This document shows positions 1-7,128 of a stretch of DNA of 64,000 nt, piece after piece; the first letter of the stretch is position 1; each line of letters begins with the position of its first letter. Under the pieces are notes generated by a model that was not told where the DNA came from, did not search any database, and saw only the letters and a list, made by a program, of their open reading frames with translations. Source of the stretch: Selenomonas sp963528755 (GTDB taxonomy: Bacteria; Bacillota; Negativicutes; Selenomonadales; Selenomonadaceae); NCBI RefSeq assembly GCF_963528755.1, contig NZ_CAURXA010000001.1, positions 310,001 through 374,000 of the forward strand. The letters are read 5' to 3'. Position numbers and translations under genes: made by a program.

Positions 1-2
1 GT

Positions 3-986
3 ATGCGCTATCTGTGGCTGATTTTCGCAATCACTGCCTTGGGTGGTGGCGCTTGGCTCGGTTATGAGGAGGAATGGTGGAAGGCCGGCATGATGGTTTT
101 TCTCGGCGGCTTTACACTTTTTCAGGTGAGAGGACTGCGCGGCGGAAAGCAGAGGCTGAAGCTCAAGAGGGCGCAGCTGCAGAAGCTGCCTGATGTGCGA
201 GCGGAGCTTCTGGAAGCGAGTTTTGCCAAGGCGGTGGGCGACTACGATGTTCTGCAGGATTTGCGGCAAAAGGTAAAAGATCGTGAGATGTCACAGGAAC
301 TTGTCGCCCTGCAGCATGTCGCGGGCAATATGCTGCGCTATCTGGAGCGCAATCCTGAACGCATCGCGGCAGCGGAGGATTTCATCGAAATCTATCAGGA
401 GAAGGCGGCCGTCATGCTGCGCCAGTATGTCGAGCTTGAGGAAACGCAGCTCGCCTCCGAAGAGGTGGTGCAGGCGAAGCGGCGTGTCAAGGAGATGCTT
501 TCTTCCCTGCGCATGACGTATGAGGAAGAGTTTAGGCGTGTTATCAACTATCAGCTCATGGATCTCAACGCTGAGATCGAGGTGCTGCAGCACTCGATGA
601 AGGGGCAGGCGATGGGGGCAGCATGCACCGTGTCTGAAGCGACGGAGCAGCCCTTCGTGAGACGAGGCGCGCAGCATCCGAGGAAGGCGTCGAACGCGAC
701 GCCGGTCTTCCTGCAGAAGGTCTCTAGTCTCGCGCGAGGCACGAGCGTCATACCGCAGGAGCTTTACTGGCAAGTCGTACGCCGCAAGATCAAGGCGTCG
801 CTGCTCGGCATATTCCTCGGTGGTTTCGGTGCGCACAAGTTTTTTCTGGGCAAGAATTTTCAGGGCGTTGGCTACATCTTGTTCCTCTGGACAGGACTGC
901 CGATCTTCGTCGGCTTCATCGAGGGCGTGCGTTGGCTCTTCATGCCCGTCGATGATTTTTATTTCGATTACTGTGATGAGGATTAG
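3..986 (+). CDS. XpaC-like membrane protein with C-terminal TM2 domain
   Basis: Protein of 327 residues whose first 45 residues form two hydrophobic segments, followed by a long charged, probably coiled-coil middle (about 45-200). Near residues 262-315 there is a TM2-type hairpin: a glycine-rich stretch (GIFLGGFGAHKFFLG) and a second membrane segment. The N-terminal membrane-plus-coil layout and a TelA-family gene 26 nt downstream match the XpaC/TelA pairing of Firmicutes. Its biochemical role is not known. The ATG lies 3 bases from the window edge, so an upstream start cannot be excluded. Confidence 0.7.
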   Translation: MRYLWLIFAITALGGGAWLGYEEEWWKAGMMVFLGGFTLFQVRGLRGGKQRLKLKRAQLQKLPDVRAELLEASFAKAVGDYDVLQDLRQKVKDREMSQELVALQHVAGNMLRYLERNPERIAAAEDFIEIYQEKAAVMLRQYVELEETQLASEEVVQAKRRVKEMLSSLRMTYEEEFRRVINYQLMDLNAEIEVLQHSMKGQAMGAACTVSEATEQPFVRRGAQHPRKASNATPVFLQKVSSLARGTSVIPQELYWQVVRRKIKASLLGIFLGGFGAHKFFLGKNFQGVGYILFLWTGLPIFVGFIEGVRWLFMPVDDFYFDYCDED

Positions 987-1012
987 GCAGAGCAGATAAA
1001 GGAGAGGGAGAA

Positions 1013-2167
1013 ATGGCGGAAATCAATCTGGACGATCTCTTGAGCAAACGTGTGCAGCAACCGCAGGAAAAGGCGCTGGAAATTGCGCCCGAAAAGGAGC
1101 TTGAGCGCATCGCGCAGGAGGTCGAGGAACTGACGCCTGCGGAGCGTGCTGAGGTGGAGAAGATCAAGGAGGGCCTCGACCTCACGGACTCGGCGGCGAT
1201 CATCGACTTCGGCACGGCGGCGCAGAAGAACATTGCCGACTTTTCGGATAGCATTCTTTGCAACGTGCGTGCGAAGGACAGCGGCTATGTCGGCGAGCTT
1301 TTGGGCGAGCTTCTGACGAATGTCAAGAGCTTCGAGCCGAAGTCATCGGGCGGCGGATTTCTGAAGAAATTGCCGCTTGTCAGCTCCCTCGTCGGCAAGG
1401 CGGAGACGATGATGCAGGGCTACGAGAAGGTGTCCGTGCAGGTTGAGAAGGTCAAGACGTCACTGCAGAAGGCGCGCATGCTCATGATGAAGGACGTCAC
1501 GATGCTTGATACTCTCTTTGCGAAGAATCTTGAGTATTTTAAGACGTTGGAGCTTTACATTCGCGCGGGCGAGGAGAAGATGCAGGAGATGCGTGAAGTC
1601 ACGCTGCCCAAGCTGCGTGCGCAGGCCGCCGCTTCGAGCGATCCGATGGCGGCGCAGGTCGTCAGTGATTTTGAGAGTTCCGTCGAGCGCTTCGAAAAGA
1701 AGGTGCACGACCTCAAGATCAGCAAGACGATTTCCATCCAGACGGCGCCGCAGATCCGCCTCATACAGAACAACGACAAGGTTCTCATCGATCGTGTGCA
1801 GAGTGCGATCTACAACTCGATTCCGCTGTGGAAGAATCAGATGGTCATAGCGCTCGGTCTCGCGAACCAGAAGAAGGTTCTTGAGATGCAGCATTCGGTC
1901 AATGAGATGACGAACGACCTTTTGAAGAAGAATGCGGAAATGCTCAAGATCGGCACGATCGAGACGGCGAAGGAGAACGAGCGCAGCATCGTGGACATCG
2001 AGACGGTGCGCAAGGTGAACGACGACCTCGTGACGACGATCGAGGAAACGCTGAAAATCCAGCAGGAAGGCAGGGCGAAAAGACGCGCGGCGGAAGCCGA
2101 ACTCGTTGCGCTGGAAAGCAGGCTTAAGAAAGCGCTCGAAAGCACGCTCGACGGGCGAAGCGGTTGA
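1013..2167 (+). CDS. TelA family (toxic anion resistance) protein
   Basis: Soluble, strongly helical protein of 384 residues with the TelA family pattern: an acidic N-terminus, then long amphipathic helices rich in Lys, Glu and Met, including QTAPQIRLIQNNDKVLIDR near residue 241-259 and NSIPLWKNQMVIAL near 268. TelA proteins were named for tellurite resistance, but their mechanism is unsettled and many act in envelope stress. A good ribosome site (AAAGGAGAGG) precedes the ATG. It is probably co-transcribed with the membrane partner upstream. The stop codon overlaps the -35 box of the purE promoter. Confidence 0.8.
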   Translation: MAEINLDDLLSKRVQQPQEKALEIAPEKELERIAQEVEELTPAERAEVEKIKEGLDLTDSAAIIDFGTAAQKNIADFSDSILCNVRAKDSGYVGELLGELLTNVKSFEPKSSGGGFLKKLPLVSSLVGKAETMMQGYEKVSVQVEKVKTSLQKARMLMMKDVTMLDTLFAKNLEYFKTLELYIRAGEEKMQEMREVTLPKLRAQAAASSDPMAAQVVSDFESSVERFEKKVHDLKISKTISIQTAPQIRLIQNNDKVLIDRVQSAIYNSIPLWKNQMVIALGLANQKKVLEMQHSVNEMTNDLLKKNAEMLKIGTIETAKENERSIVDIETVRKVNDDLVTTIEETLKIQQEGRAKRRAAEAELVALESRLKKALESTLDGRSG

Positions 2168-2193
2168 CAGCGTTTCCTTTCATCTGCTATCAT
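2164..2193 (+). promoter_or_regulatory. sigma-A promoter of the purine operon
   Basis: TTGACA at 2164-2169 and TATCAT at 2188-2193 are 18 bp apart, a near-consensus housekeeping promoter. The -35 box contains the TGA stop of the telA-like gene. Transcription would begin around 2200, just before the AAAGGAG site of purE. I saw no guanine or PRPP riboswitch in the short leader. Confidence 0.75.
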
Positions 2194-2223
2194 ACACTAA
2201 AGAGAAAAGGAGATGGATCTTTC

Positions 2224-2715
2224 ATGAAAGCAGCTCTTTTTATGGGCAGTGACTCAGATTGGCCGATCATGAAGCCGGCGGTGGAGTTTCTCAAGGAGTT
2301 CGGCATCGAGGTCGACGTCATCGTGGCATCGGCGCACCGCACGCCCGCGAAGGTGCATGAATATGCTGAAAACGCGCGTGAAAACGGCGTAGGCGTCATC
2401 ATTGCAGCGGCGGGCGCGGCAGCGCACTTGGCGGGCGTCATCGCGAGCTACACGACGCTTCCCGTCATCGGCGTACCGATCAACGCGACGCCTTTGAACG
2501 GCCTCGACGCGCTCTTGAGCACAGTGCAGATGCCGTCGGGCATCCCCGTCGCGACGATGGCGGTCAACGGCGCGAAGAATGCGGCGGTATTTGCCCTTGA
2601 GATCTTCGGTGCGAGAGACGCTGCCGTCGCAAAGCAGCTCGAAGGGTATCGCGAGAAGCTCAGGGAAGGCGTAGCGAAGAAGGCGGCGCGTGTAGCGTCC
2701 CAGGTCAATCAGTAG
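2224..2715 (+). CDS. purE: N5-carboxyaminoimidazole ribonucleotide mutase
   Basis: 163 residues, normal for bacterial PurE. The enzyme moves the carboxyl group of N5-CAIR to give CAIR in purine synthesis. Visible signatures are GSDSDWPIMKPA at residues 8-19, SAHRTP at 37-42 and the glycine/alanine-rich AAAGAAAHLAGV near 59-70. The start at 2224 is chosen because AAAGGAG at 2206-2212 precedes it at usable distance; an in-frame ATG at 2164 lies inside the previous gene. No purK is present nearby, so the N5-CAIR supplier must be elsewhere or the enzyme uses CO2 directly. Confidence 0.95.
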   Translation: MKAALFMGSDSDWPIMKPAVEFLKEFGIEVDVIVASAHRTPAKVHEYAENARENGVGVIIAAAGAAAHLAGVIASYTTLPVIGVPINATPLNGLDALLSTVQMPSGIPVATMAVNGAKNAAVFALEIFGARDAAVAKQLEGYREKLREGVAKKAARVASQVNQ

Positions 2716-2739
2716 AAGTTTAACGGAGGACAGGAAATC

Positions 2740-3453
2740 ATGAGCAAGAAGGTTCTGTACGAAGGCAAAGCAAAGATCATGTATGAGACGGAGAATCCCG
2801 ACGAACTGCTCGTCTATTACAAGGACGATGCGACGGCAGGCAATGGCGCGAAGAAGGGCACGATCGTCGACAAGGGCGTCATGAACAACAAGATTACAGC
2901 TTTTTTCTTTGACCTCCTGAAGAAGAACGGCATCGACCATCACTTGATCAGCATGCCGAGCGACCGTGAGATGATCGTCAAGAAGCTTGAGATCATTCCG
3001 CTTGAGGTCGTCGTGCGCAATATTGCGGCAGGCAGCCTTGCCGAGCGCCTCGGCCTTGAAGAAGGCACGAAGATGGCGATTCCCATTGTGGAACTTTACT
3101 ACAAGAGCGACGAGCTCGGCGACCCGATGATCAACCACTACCATGTCAAGGCGATGGCGATGGCGACGGATGAGGAGATCCGTGAGATTGAGCGCCAGGC
3201 CTTGAAGGTCAACGAGATCATGCGCGATTATTTGAAGACGAAAAAGATCACGCTCGTCGATTTCAAGCTGGAATTCGGCAGGGACAAGAACGGTACGATC
3301 ATTCTTGCCGACGAGATCTCGCCGGACAACTGCCGCTTCTGGGACAGCGATACGAACGAGAAGCTCGATAAGGACAGATTTCGCCGTGACCTCGGCAACG
3401 TGGAGGACGCCTACAAGGAGATTCTGCGCCGCCTGACAGGCGAGGAGAGATAA
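2740..3453 (+). CDS. purC: phosphoribosylaminoimidazole-succinocarboxamide synthase
   Basis: 237 residues, typical SAICAR synthetase length. It joins aspartate to CAIR using ATP. Seen: the N-terminal YEGKAKIMYET, VVRNIAAGSLAERLG near residue 88-102 and the ADEISPDNCRFWD motif near 189-201. It follows purE by 24 nt with a GGAGGA ribosome site. It ends 10 nt before a strong hairpin that separates it from purM. Confidence 0.96.
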   Translation: MSKKVLYEGKAKIMYETENPDELLVYYKDDATAGNGAKKGTIVDKGVMNNKITAFFFDLLKKNGIDHHLISMPSDREMIVKKLEIIPLEVVVRNIAAGSLAERLGLEEGTKMAIPIVELYYKSDELGDPMINHYHVKAMAMATDEEIREIERQALKVNEIMRDYLKTKKITLVDFKLEFGRDKNGTIILADEISPDNCRFWDSDTNEKLDKDRFRRDLGNVEDAYKEILRRLTGEER

Positions 3454-3463
3454 TAGCCCGCAG

Positions 3464-3509
3464 CCCGCCGCCATTCTGTTGGATGGCGGTGGGTTTGTGT
3501 ATTTCTTTA
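3464..3509 (+). terminator. intercistronic hairpin between purC and purM
   Basis: An 11-bp stem (3464-3474 with 3483-3493, one G-U pair) with an 8-nt loop is followed by a T-rich run. It looks like an intrinsic terminator placed inside the operon. It may act as a partial terminator or as a 3' stability element, since purM continues with the same strand and its own ribosome site 30 nt on. Confidence 0.6.
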
Positions 3510-3545
3510 CATTTTTTCGTTTTCGATTGTGTTGGAGGAGGCAGA

Positions 3546-4598
3546 ATGGAAAAGAAACTTACCTATCGCGATGCGGGCGTCGATATCGACGCGGGCAATG
3601 AATCCGTCAAACTCATTAAGGACAGCGTGCGTGCGACGTACCGCCCCGAAGTGCTCGGCGACCTCGGCGGCTTCGGCGGCCTCTTTGCGCTGCAGGCAGC
3701 GAAGTACAAGGAGCCGGTGCTCGTTTCGGGCACGGACGGCGTGGGCACGAAGCTGCGACTTGCCTTCATGCTCGGCAAGCACGATACCGTGGGGCAGGAC
3801 GCCGTCGCCATGTGCGTCAACGATATCCTTGTGCAGGGTGCAGAGCCGCTTTTTTTTCTCGACTACCTCGCCGTCGGCAAGCTCGTTCCCGAGCAGGTGG
3901 CTGCTGTCGTCAAGGGCGTTGCCGCCGCCTGCAAGGAGTCGGGATGTGCGCTCATCGGCGGCGAGACGGCGGAGATGGCGGGCTTCTATGCGGATGGCGA
4001 GTACGACATCGCAGGCTTTGCCGTCGGCGTCGTCGAGAAGTCGAAGATCATCACGAGCGAGCGCGTCCAGGAGGGCGACGTGTTGCTCGCGCTGCCGTCC
4101 TCGGGCGTTCACTCGAACGGCTTCTCGCTCGTGCGCAAGATCTGCTTCGAGCATAAGGGCTTCACGGGGGCTGAAACCTTCCCTGAGCTTCAAAAGACGC
4201 TTGGCGAGGAGCTTCTGACACCGACGCGGCTCTATCCGCGCGTGTGTCTGCCGCTCATCGAAAAGTTCGACATTCATGGCATGGTGCACATCACGGGTGG
4301 CGGTTTCTACGAAAATATCCCGCGCGCCCTGCCCGAGCATCTTGCGGCGGAGGTCGATGCTTCCGCATGGCAGACGCCGCCGATCTTTCGCCTGCTGCAG
4401 GAGTGGGGCAATGTCGATGGACATGAGATGTACCGCACGTTCAACATGGGCGTCGGCATGGTCATCATCGCCGCGCCTGAGGAGGCTGCGAAGATTCGCG
4501 CACATCTTGAGGCGGCGGGCGAGGAGGTCTACGAGATCGGCTGCGTCAAGAAGGGTGCGCACGATGTGACGATCAAAGGCGGGGTTCTCGATGCGTAA
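3546..4598 (+). CDS. purM: phosphoribosylformylglycinamidine cyclo-ligase
   Basis: 350 residues from the chosen ATG, as usual for AIR synthetase, which closes the imidazole ring with ATP. Motifs: GTDGVGTKLRLAF near residue 63-75, GGETAEMAGFY near 139-149 and the later HITGGGFYENIPR. The start at 3546 follows TGGAGGAGG; a longer in-frame start at 3483 would begin in the terminator hairpin and encode a hydrophobic extension foreign to the family. The end overlaps purN by 8 nt, indicating translational coupling. Confidence 0.95.
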   Translation: MEKKLTYRDAGVDIDAGNESVKLIKDSVRATYRPEVLGDLGGFGGLFALQAAKYKEPVLVSGTDGVGTKLRLAFMLGKHDTVGQDAVAMCVNDILVQGAEPLFFLDYLAVGKLVPEQVAAVVKGVAAACKESGCALIGGETAEMAGFYADGEYDIAGFAVGVVEKSKIITSERVQEGDVLLALPSSGVHSNGFSLVRKICFEHKGFTGAETFPELQKTLGEELLTPTRLYPRVCLPLIEKFDIHGMVHITGGGFYENIPRALPEHLAAEVDASAWQTPPIFRLLQEWGNVDGHEMYRTFNMGVGMVIIAAPEEAAKIRAHLEAAGEEVYEIGCVKKGAHDVTIKGGVLDA

Positions 4599-5202
4599 GG
4601 AAGTTCTCGGCATCCTGTGCTCGGGGCGCGGCACGAACCTCGAATCCATCATCAAGGCGCAGAAGCAGGGTGAGATTCGCGCTGAGATCGCCGTCGTCTT
4701 GACGGACAAGCCCGAGGCGAAGGCCTTGGAACGCGCGGCACAGGCGGGTATAGCACATCATTGCGTCGATCGCAAAGCGTGTGCGACGCGCGAGGAGTTC
4801 GAGGAAAAGCTCGTTGCGGCGCTTGAAGAGGCAGGCGTGACGCTCGTTGTGCTCGCAGGTTTCATGCGCATCTTGAGTCCGTACTTCGTGCGCAAGTTCT
4901 GCGGGCGCATCTTGAACATCCATCCGTCGCTCCTGCCGTCGTTTGGCGGGGCGCATGCCCATCGCGACGTGCTCGCCTACGGCGTCAAGGTCTCGGGCTG
5001 CACGATTCACTTTGTCGACGAGGGTATGGACTCAGGGCCGATCATCCTGCAGGCGGCTGTGCCTGTCATGGATGACGATACGGAAGATACGCTCGCCGCG
5101 CGGGTGTTGGAGCAGGAACATATCCTCTATCCGCGCGCCATCGCGCTCTATGTGGATGGGCGGCTCAAGGTGGAAGGCCGCCATGTGACGATTTTGGAAT
5201 AA
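4591..5202 (+). CDS. purN: phosphoribosylglycinamide formyltransferase
   Basis: 203 residues, normal for the folate-dependent GAR transformylase. Seen: SGRGTNLESII near residue 10-20, GFMRILSPYFV near 90-100, NIHPSLLPSFGG with the catalytic Asn and His, and HFVDEGMDSGPII carrying the catalytic Asp. Its ATG lies inside the last codons of purM. It depends on 10-formyl-THF, as would the missing second half of PurH. Confidence 0.95.
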   Translation: MRKEVLGILCSGRGTNLESIIKAQKQGEIRAEIAVVLTDKPEAKALERAAQAGIAHHCVDRKACATREEFEEKLVAALEEAGVTLVVLAGFMRILSPYFVRKFCGRILNIHPSLLPSFGGAHAHRDVLAYGVKVSGCTIHFVDEGMDSGPIILQAAVPVMDDDTEDTLAARVLEQEHILYPRAIALYVDGRLKVEGRHVTILE

Positions 5203-5240
5203 GCTATTTGTTTGTTGTAGATGAAAGGTGGAGGTTGACC

Positions 5241-5834
5241 ATGAAAATCAAGCGTGCTCTCATCAGTGTATCGGACAAGACGGGCGTCGTCGAGTTCGCA
5301 CGCAAGCTGCATGATGCCGGTGTTGAGATCGTCTCGACGGGCGGCACGATGAAGGCAATCCGCGATGCGGGCATCCCCGTGCTCTACGTCAGTGATGTCA
5401 CGGGTTTCCCTGAGATCATGGACGGCAGGGTCAAGACGCTCAATCCCTACATCCACGGCGGCATTCTCGCCGTGCGCGACGATCCCAAGCATGTACAGCA
5501 GATGAAGGAGCACAAGATCACACCGATCGATCTCGTCGTCGTCAACCTCTATCCGTTCGATGCGACTGTGGCGAAACCAAACGTGACGCTCGCCGAGGCG
5601 ATCGAGAACATCGACATCGGCGGCCCTGCGATGATCCGCGCTGCCGCGAAGAACTTCAAGTTCGTTGCCGTCGTGACGAACCCCTCGCACTACGACGAGG
5701 TCGCGGAGATGATTCAAAAGGACGGCTGTGTGCGCGGCATGAAACGCATGGAACTCGCTCGTGAGGCGTTCCGTCACACGTCGGTCTACGACGAACACAT
5801 CGCCGCATATCTTTCGGAGCAGATTGAGAAATAG
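5241..5834 (+). CDS. purH: IMP cyclohydrolase (PurH N-terminal domain only)
   Basis: 197 residues corresponding only to the MGS-like IMP cyclohydrolase half of PurH: SDKTGVVEFARKL, STGGTMKAI, VKTLNPYIHGGIL and IDIGGPAMIRAAAKN are all present. The usual protein is about 510 residues with an AICAR formyltransferase domain; here the frame closes naturally and purD begins 11 nt later, so there is no downstream remnant. AICAR formylation must be done by another gene. The start follows AAAGGTGGAGG; in-frame codons upstream lack a site. Confidence 0.93.
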   Translation: MKIKRALISVSDKTGVVEFARKLHDAGVEIVSTGGTMKAIRDAGIPVLYVSDVTGFPEIMDGRVKTLNPYIHGGILAVRDDPKHVQQMKEHKITPIDLVVVNLYPFDATVAKPNVTLAEAIENIDIGGPAMIRAAAKNFKFVAVVTNPSHYDEVAEMIQKDGCVRGMKRMELAREAFRHTSVYDEHIAAYLSEQIEK

Positions 5835-5844
5835 GAGCAACGAG

Positions 5845-7122
5845 ATGAAGATTTTGGTCATCGGCAGCGGCGGGCGCGAGCATGCACTTGCCTGGAAGCT
5901 CAAGGATAGTCCTCAGACGGAAAAACTTTATGCGATTCCGGGCAATCCGGGCATGGCGGCAATCGCCGAATGCGTGCCGCAGATCTTTCCGACGGACAAT
6001 ACGGCAGTCGTCACTTTTGCCAAGGAGAACGACATCGATCTCGTCGTCGTCGGCCCTGAGGCGCCGCTTGCGGGCGGCCTCGTCGACGCACTGGCGGCGG
6101 AGGGAATCAAGGCATTCGGTCCCGCGAAGCTCGCGGCGGAGATTGAGGGTTCGAAGGCATTTTCCAAAGACCTCATGAAGAAGTACGGCATCCCGACGGC
6201 GAAATACGAAGTGTTTTCCGATGCCGCCGCCGCACGCGCCTACGTCAAAGCCGAGGGTGCGCCCATCGTCATCAAGGCGGACGGACTCGCGGCGGGCAAG
6301 GGCGTCGTCGTCGCCATGACCGAGGAGGAAGCGCTTGCCGCCGTCGACGAGATCATGGAGGGCGAAGCATTCGGCGCAGCGGGCAGCCGCGTCGTCATTG
6401 AGGAATTCATGGCGGGCGAGGAGGTTTCCATCCTCGCGTTCACCGACGGCAAGACGATTCGCGCGATGATTCCGTCGCAGGATCATAAGCGCGCCTACGA
6501 CGGCGACAAAGGGCCGAACACCGGCGGCATGGGCGCTTATGCGCCCGCTCCCGTCGCGCCTCCCGCTCTCGTCGCCGAGGTGCAGCGGACGATTCTGGAG
6601 CCGACGATCCGCGCGATGGAGCAGGAAGGGCGGCTCTACAAAGGCTGCCTCTATGCAGGACTCATGGTCACAGAGGAAGGCGCGAAGGTCGTCGAGTTCA
6701 ATTGCCGCTTCGGCGATCCTGAGACGGAGGTTGTGCTGCCGCTCCTCAAAGGCGACCTCGTCGAAATCATGCTGTCGTGCGTCGACGGCAATCTCGCCGA
6801 TGTCGAGATTCCGTGGAGCACGGGCGCGGCGGTGACCGTCGTCCTCGCGGCGGGCGGCTATCCGAAGACCTACGAGAAGGGCGCGGAAATCACGGGTCTC
6901 GCCGATGCTGAGGCGGAAGGATGCCTCGTCTTTCATGCGGGAACGGCAGAGAAGGACGGCAAGATCGTCACGGCGGGCGGCCGCGTGCTGAACGTCGTCG
7001 CTGAGGCAGCGGACATCCGCGCGGCGGTTGAGAAGGCATATCGCGGCGTCGGGTGCGTACATTTCAAGGACGCCTTCTGCCGCAAGGACATCGCGCACCG
7101 TGCATTGGAAAGGATGAAATGA
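5845..7122 (+). CDS. purD: phosphoribosylamine-glycine ligase
   Basis: 425 residues, the standard length of this ATP-grasp enzyme, which makes GAR from phosphoribosylamine and glycine. Seen: the N-terminal GSGGREHALAWKL, VVGPEAPLAGGLVD, the ATP-grasp segment VIKADGLAAGKGVVVA, PNTGGMGAYAP and EFNCRFGDPETE. The start at 5845 follows TAGGAG. It is the last purine gene of the operon, with the peptidase gene beginning 6 nt after its stop. Confidence 0.96.
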   Translation: MKILVIGSGGREHALAWKLKDSPQTEKLYAIPGNPGMAAIAECVPQIFPTDNTAVVTFAKENDIDLVVVGPEAPLAGGLVDALAAEGIKAFGPAKLAAEIEGSKAFSKDLMKKYGIPTAKYEVFSDAAAARAYVKAEGAPIVIKADGLAAGKGVVVAMTEEEALAAVDEIMEGEAFGAAGSRVVIEEFMAGEEVSILAFTDGKTIRAMIPSQDHKRAYDGDKGPNTGGMGAYAPAPVAPPALVAEVQRTILEPTIRAMEQEGRLYKGCLYAGLMVTEEGAKVVEFNCRFGDPETEVVLPLLKGDLVEIMLSCVDGNLADVEIPWSTGAAVTVVLAAGGYPKTYEKGAEITGLADAEAEGCLVFHAGTAEKDGKIVTAGGRVLNVVAEAADIRAAVEKAYRGVGCVHFKDAFCRKDIAHRALERMK

Positions 7123-7128
7123 ACCTCT

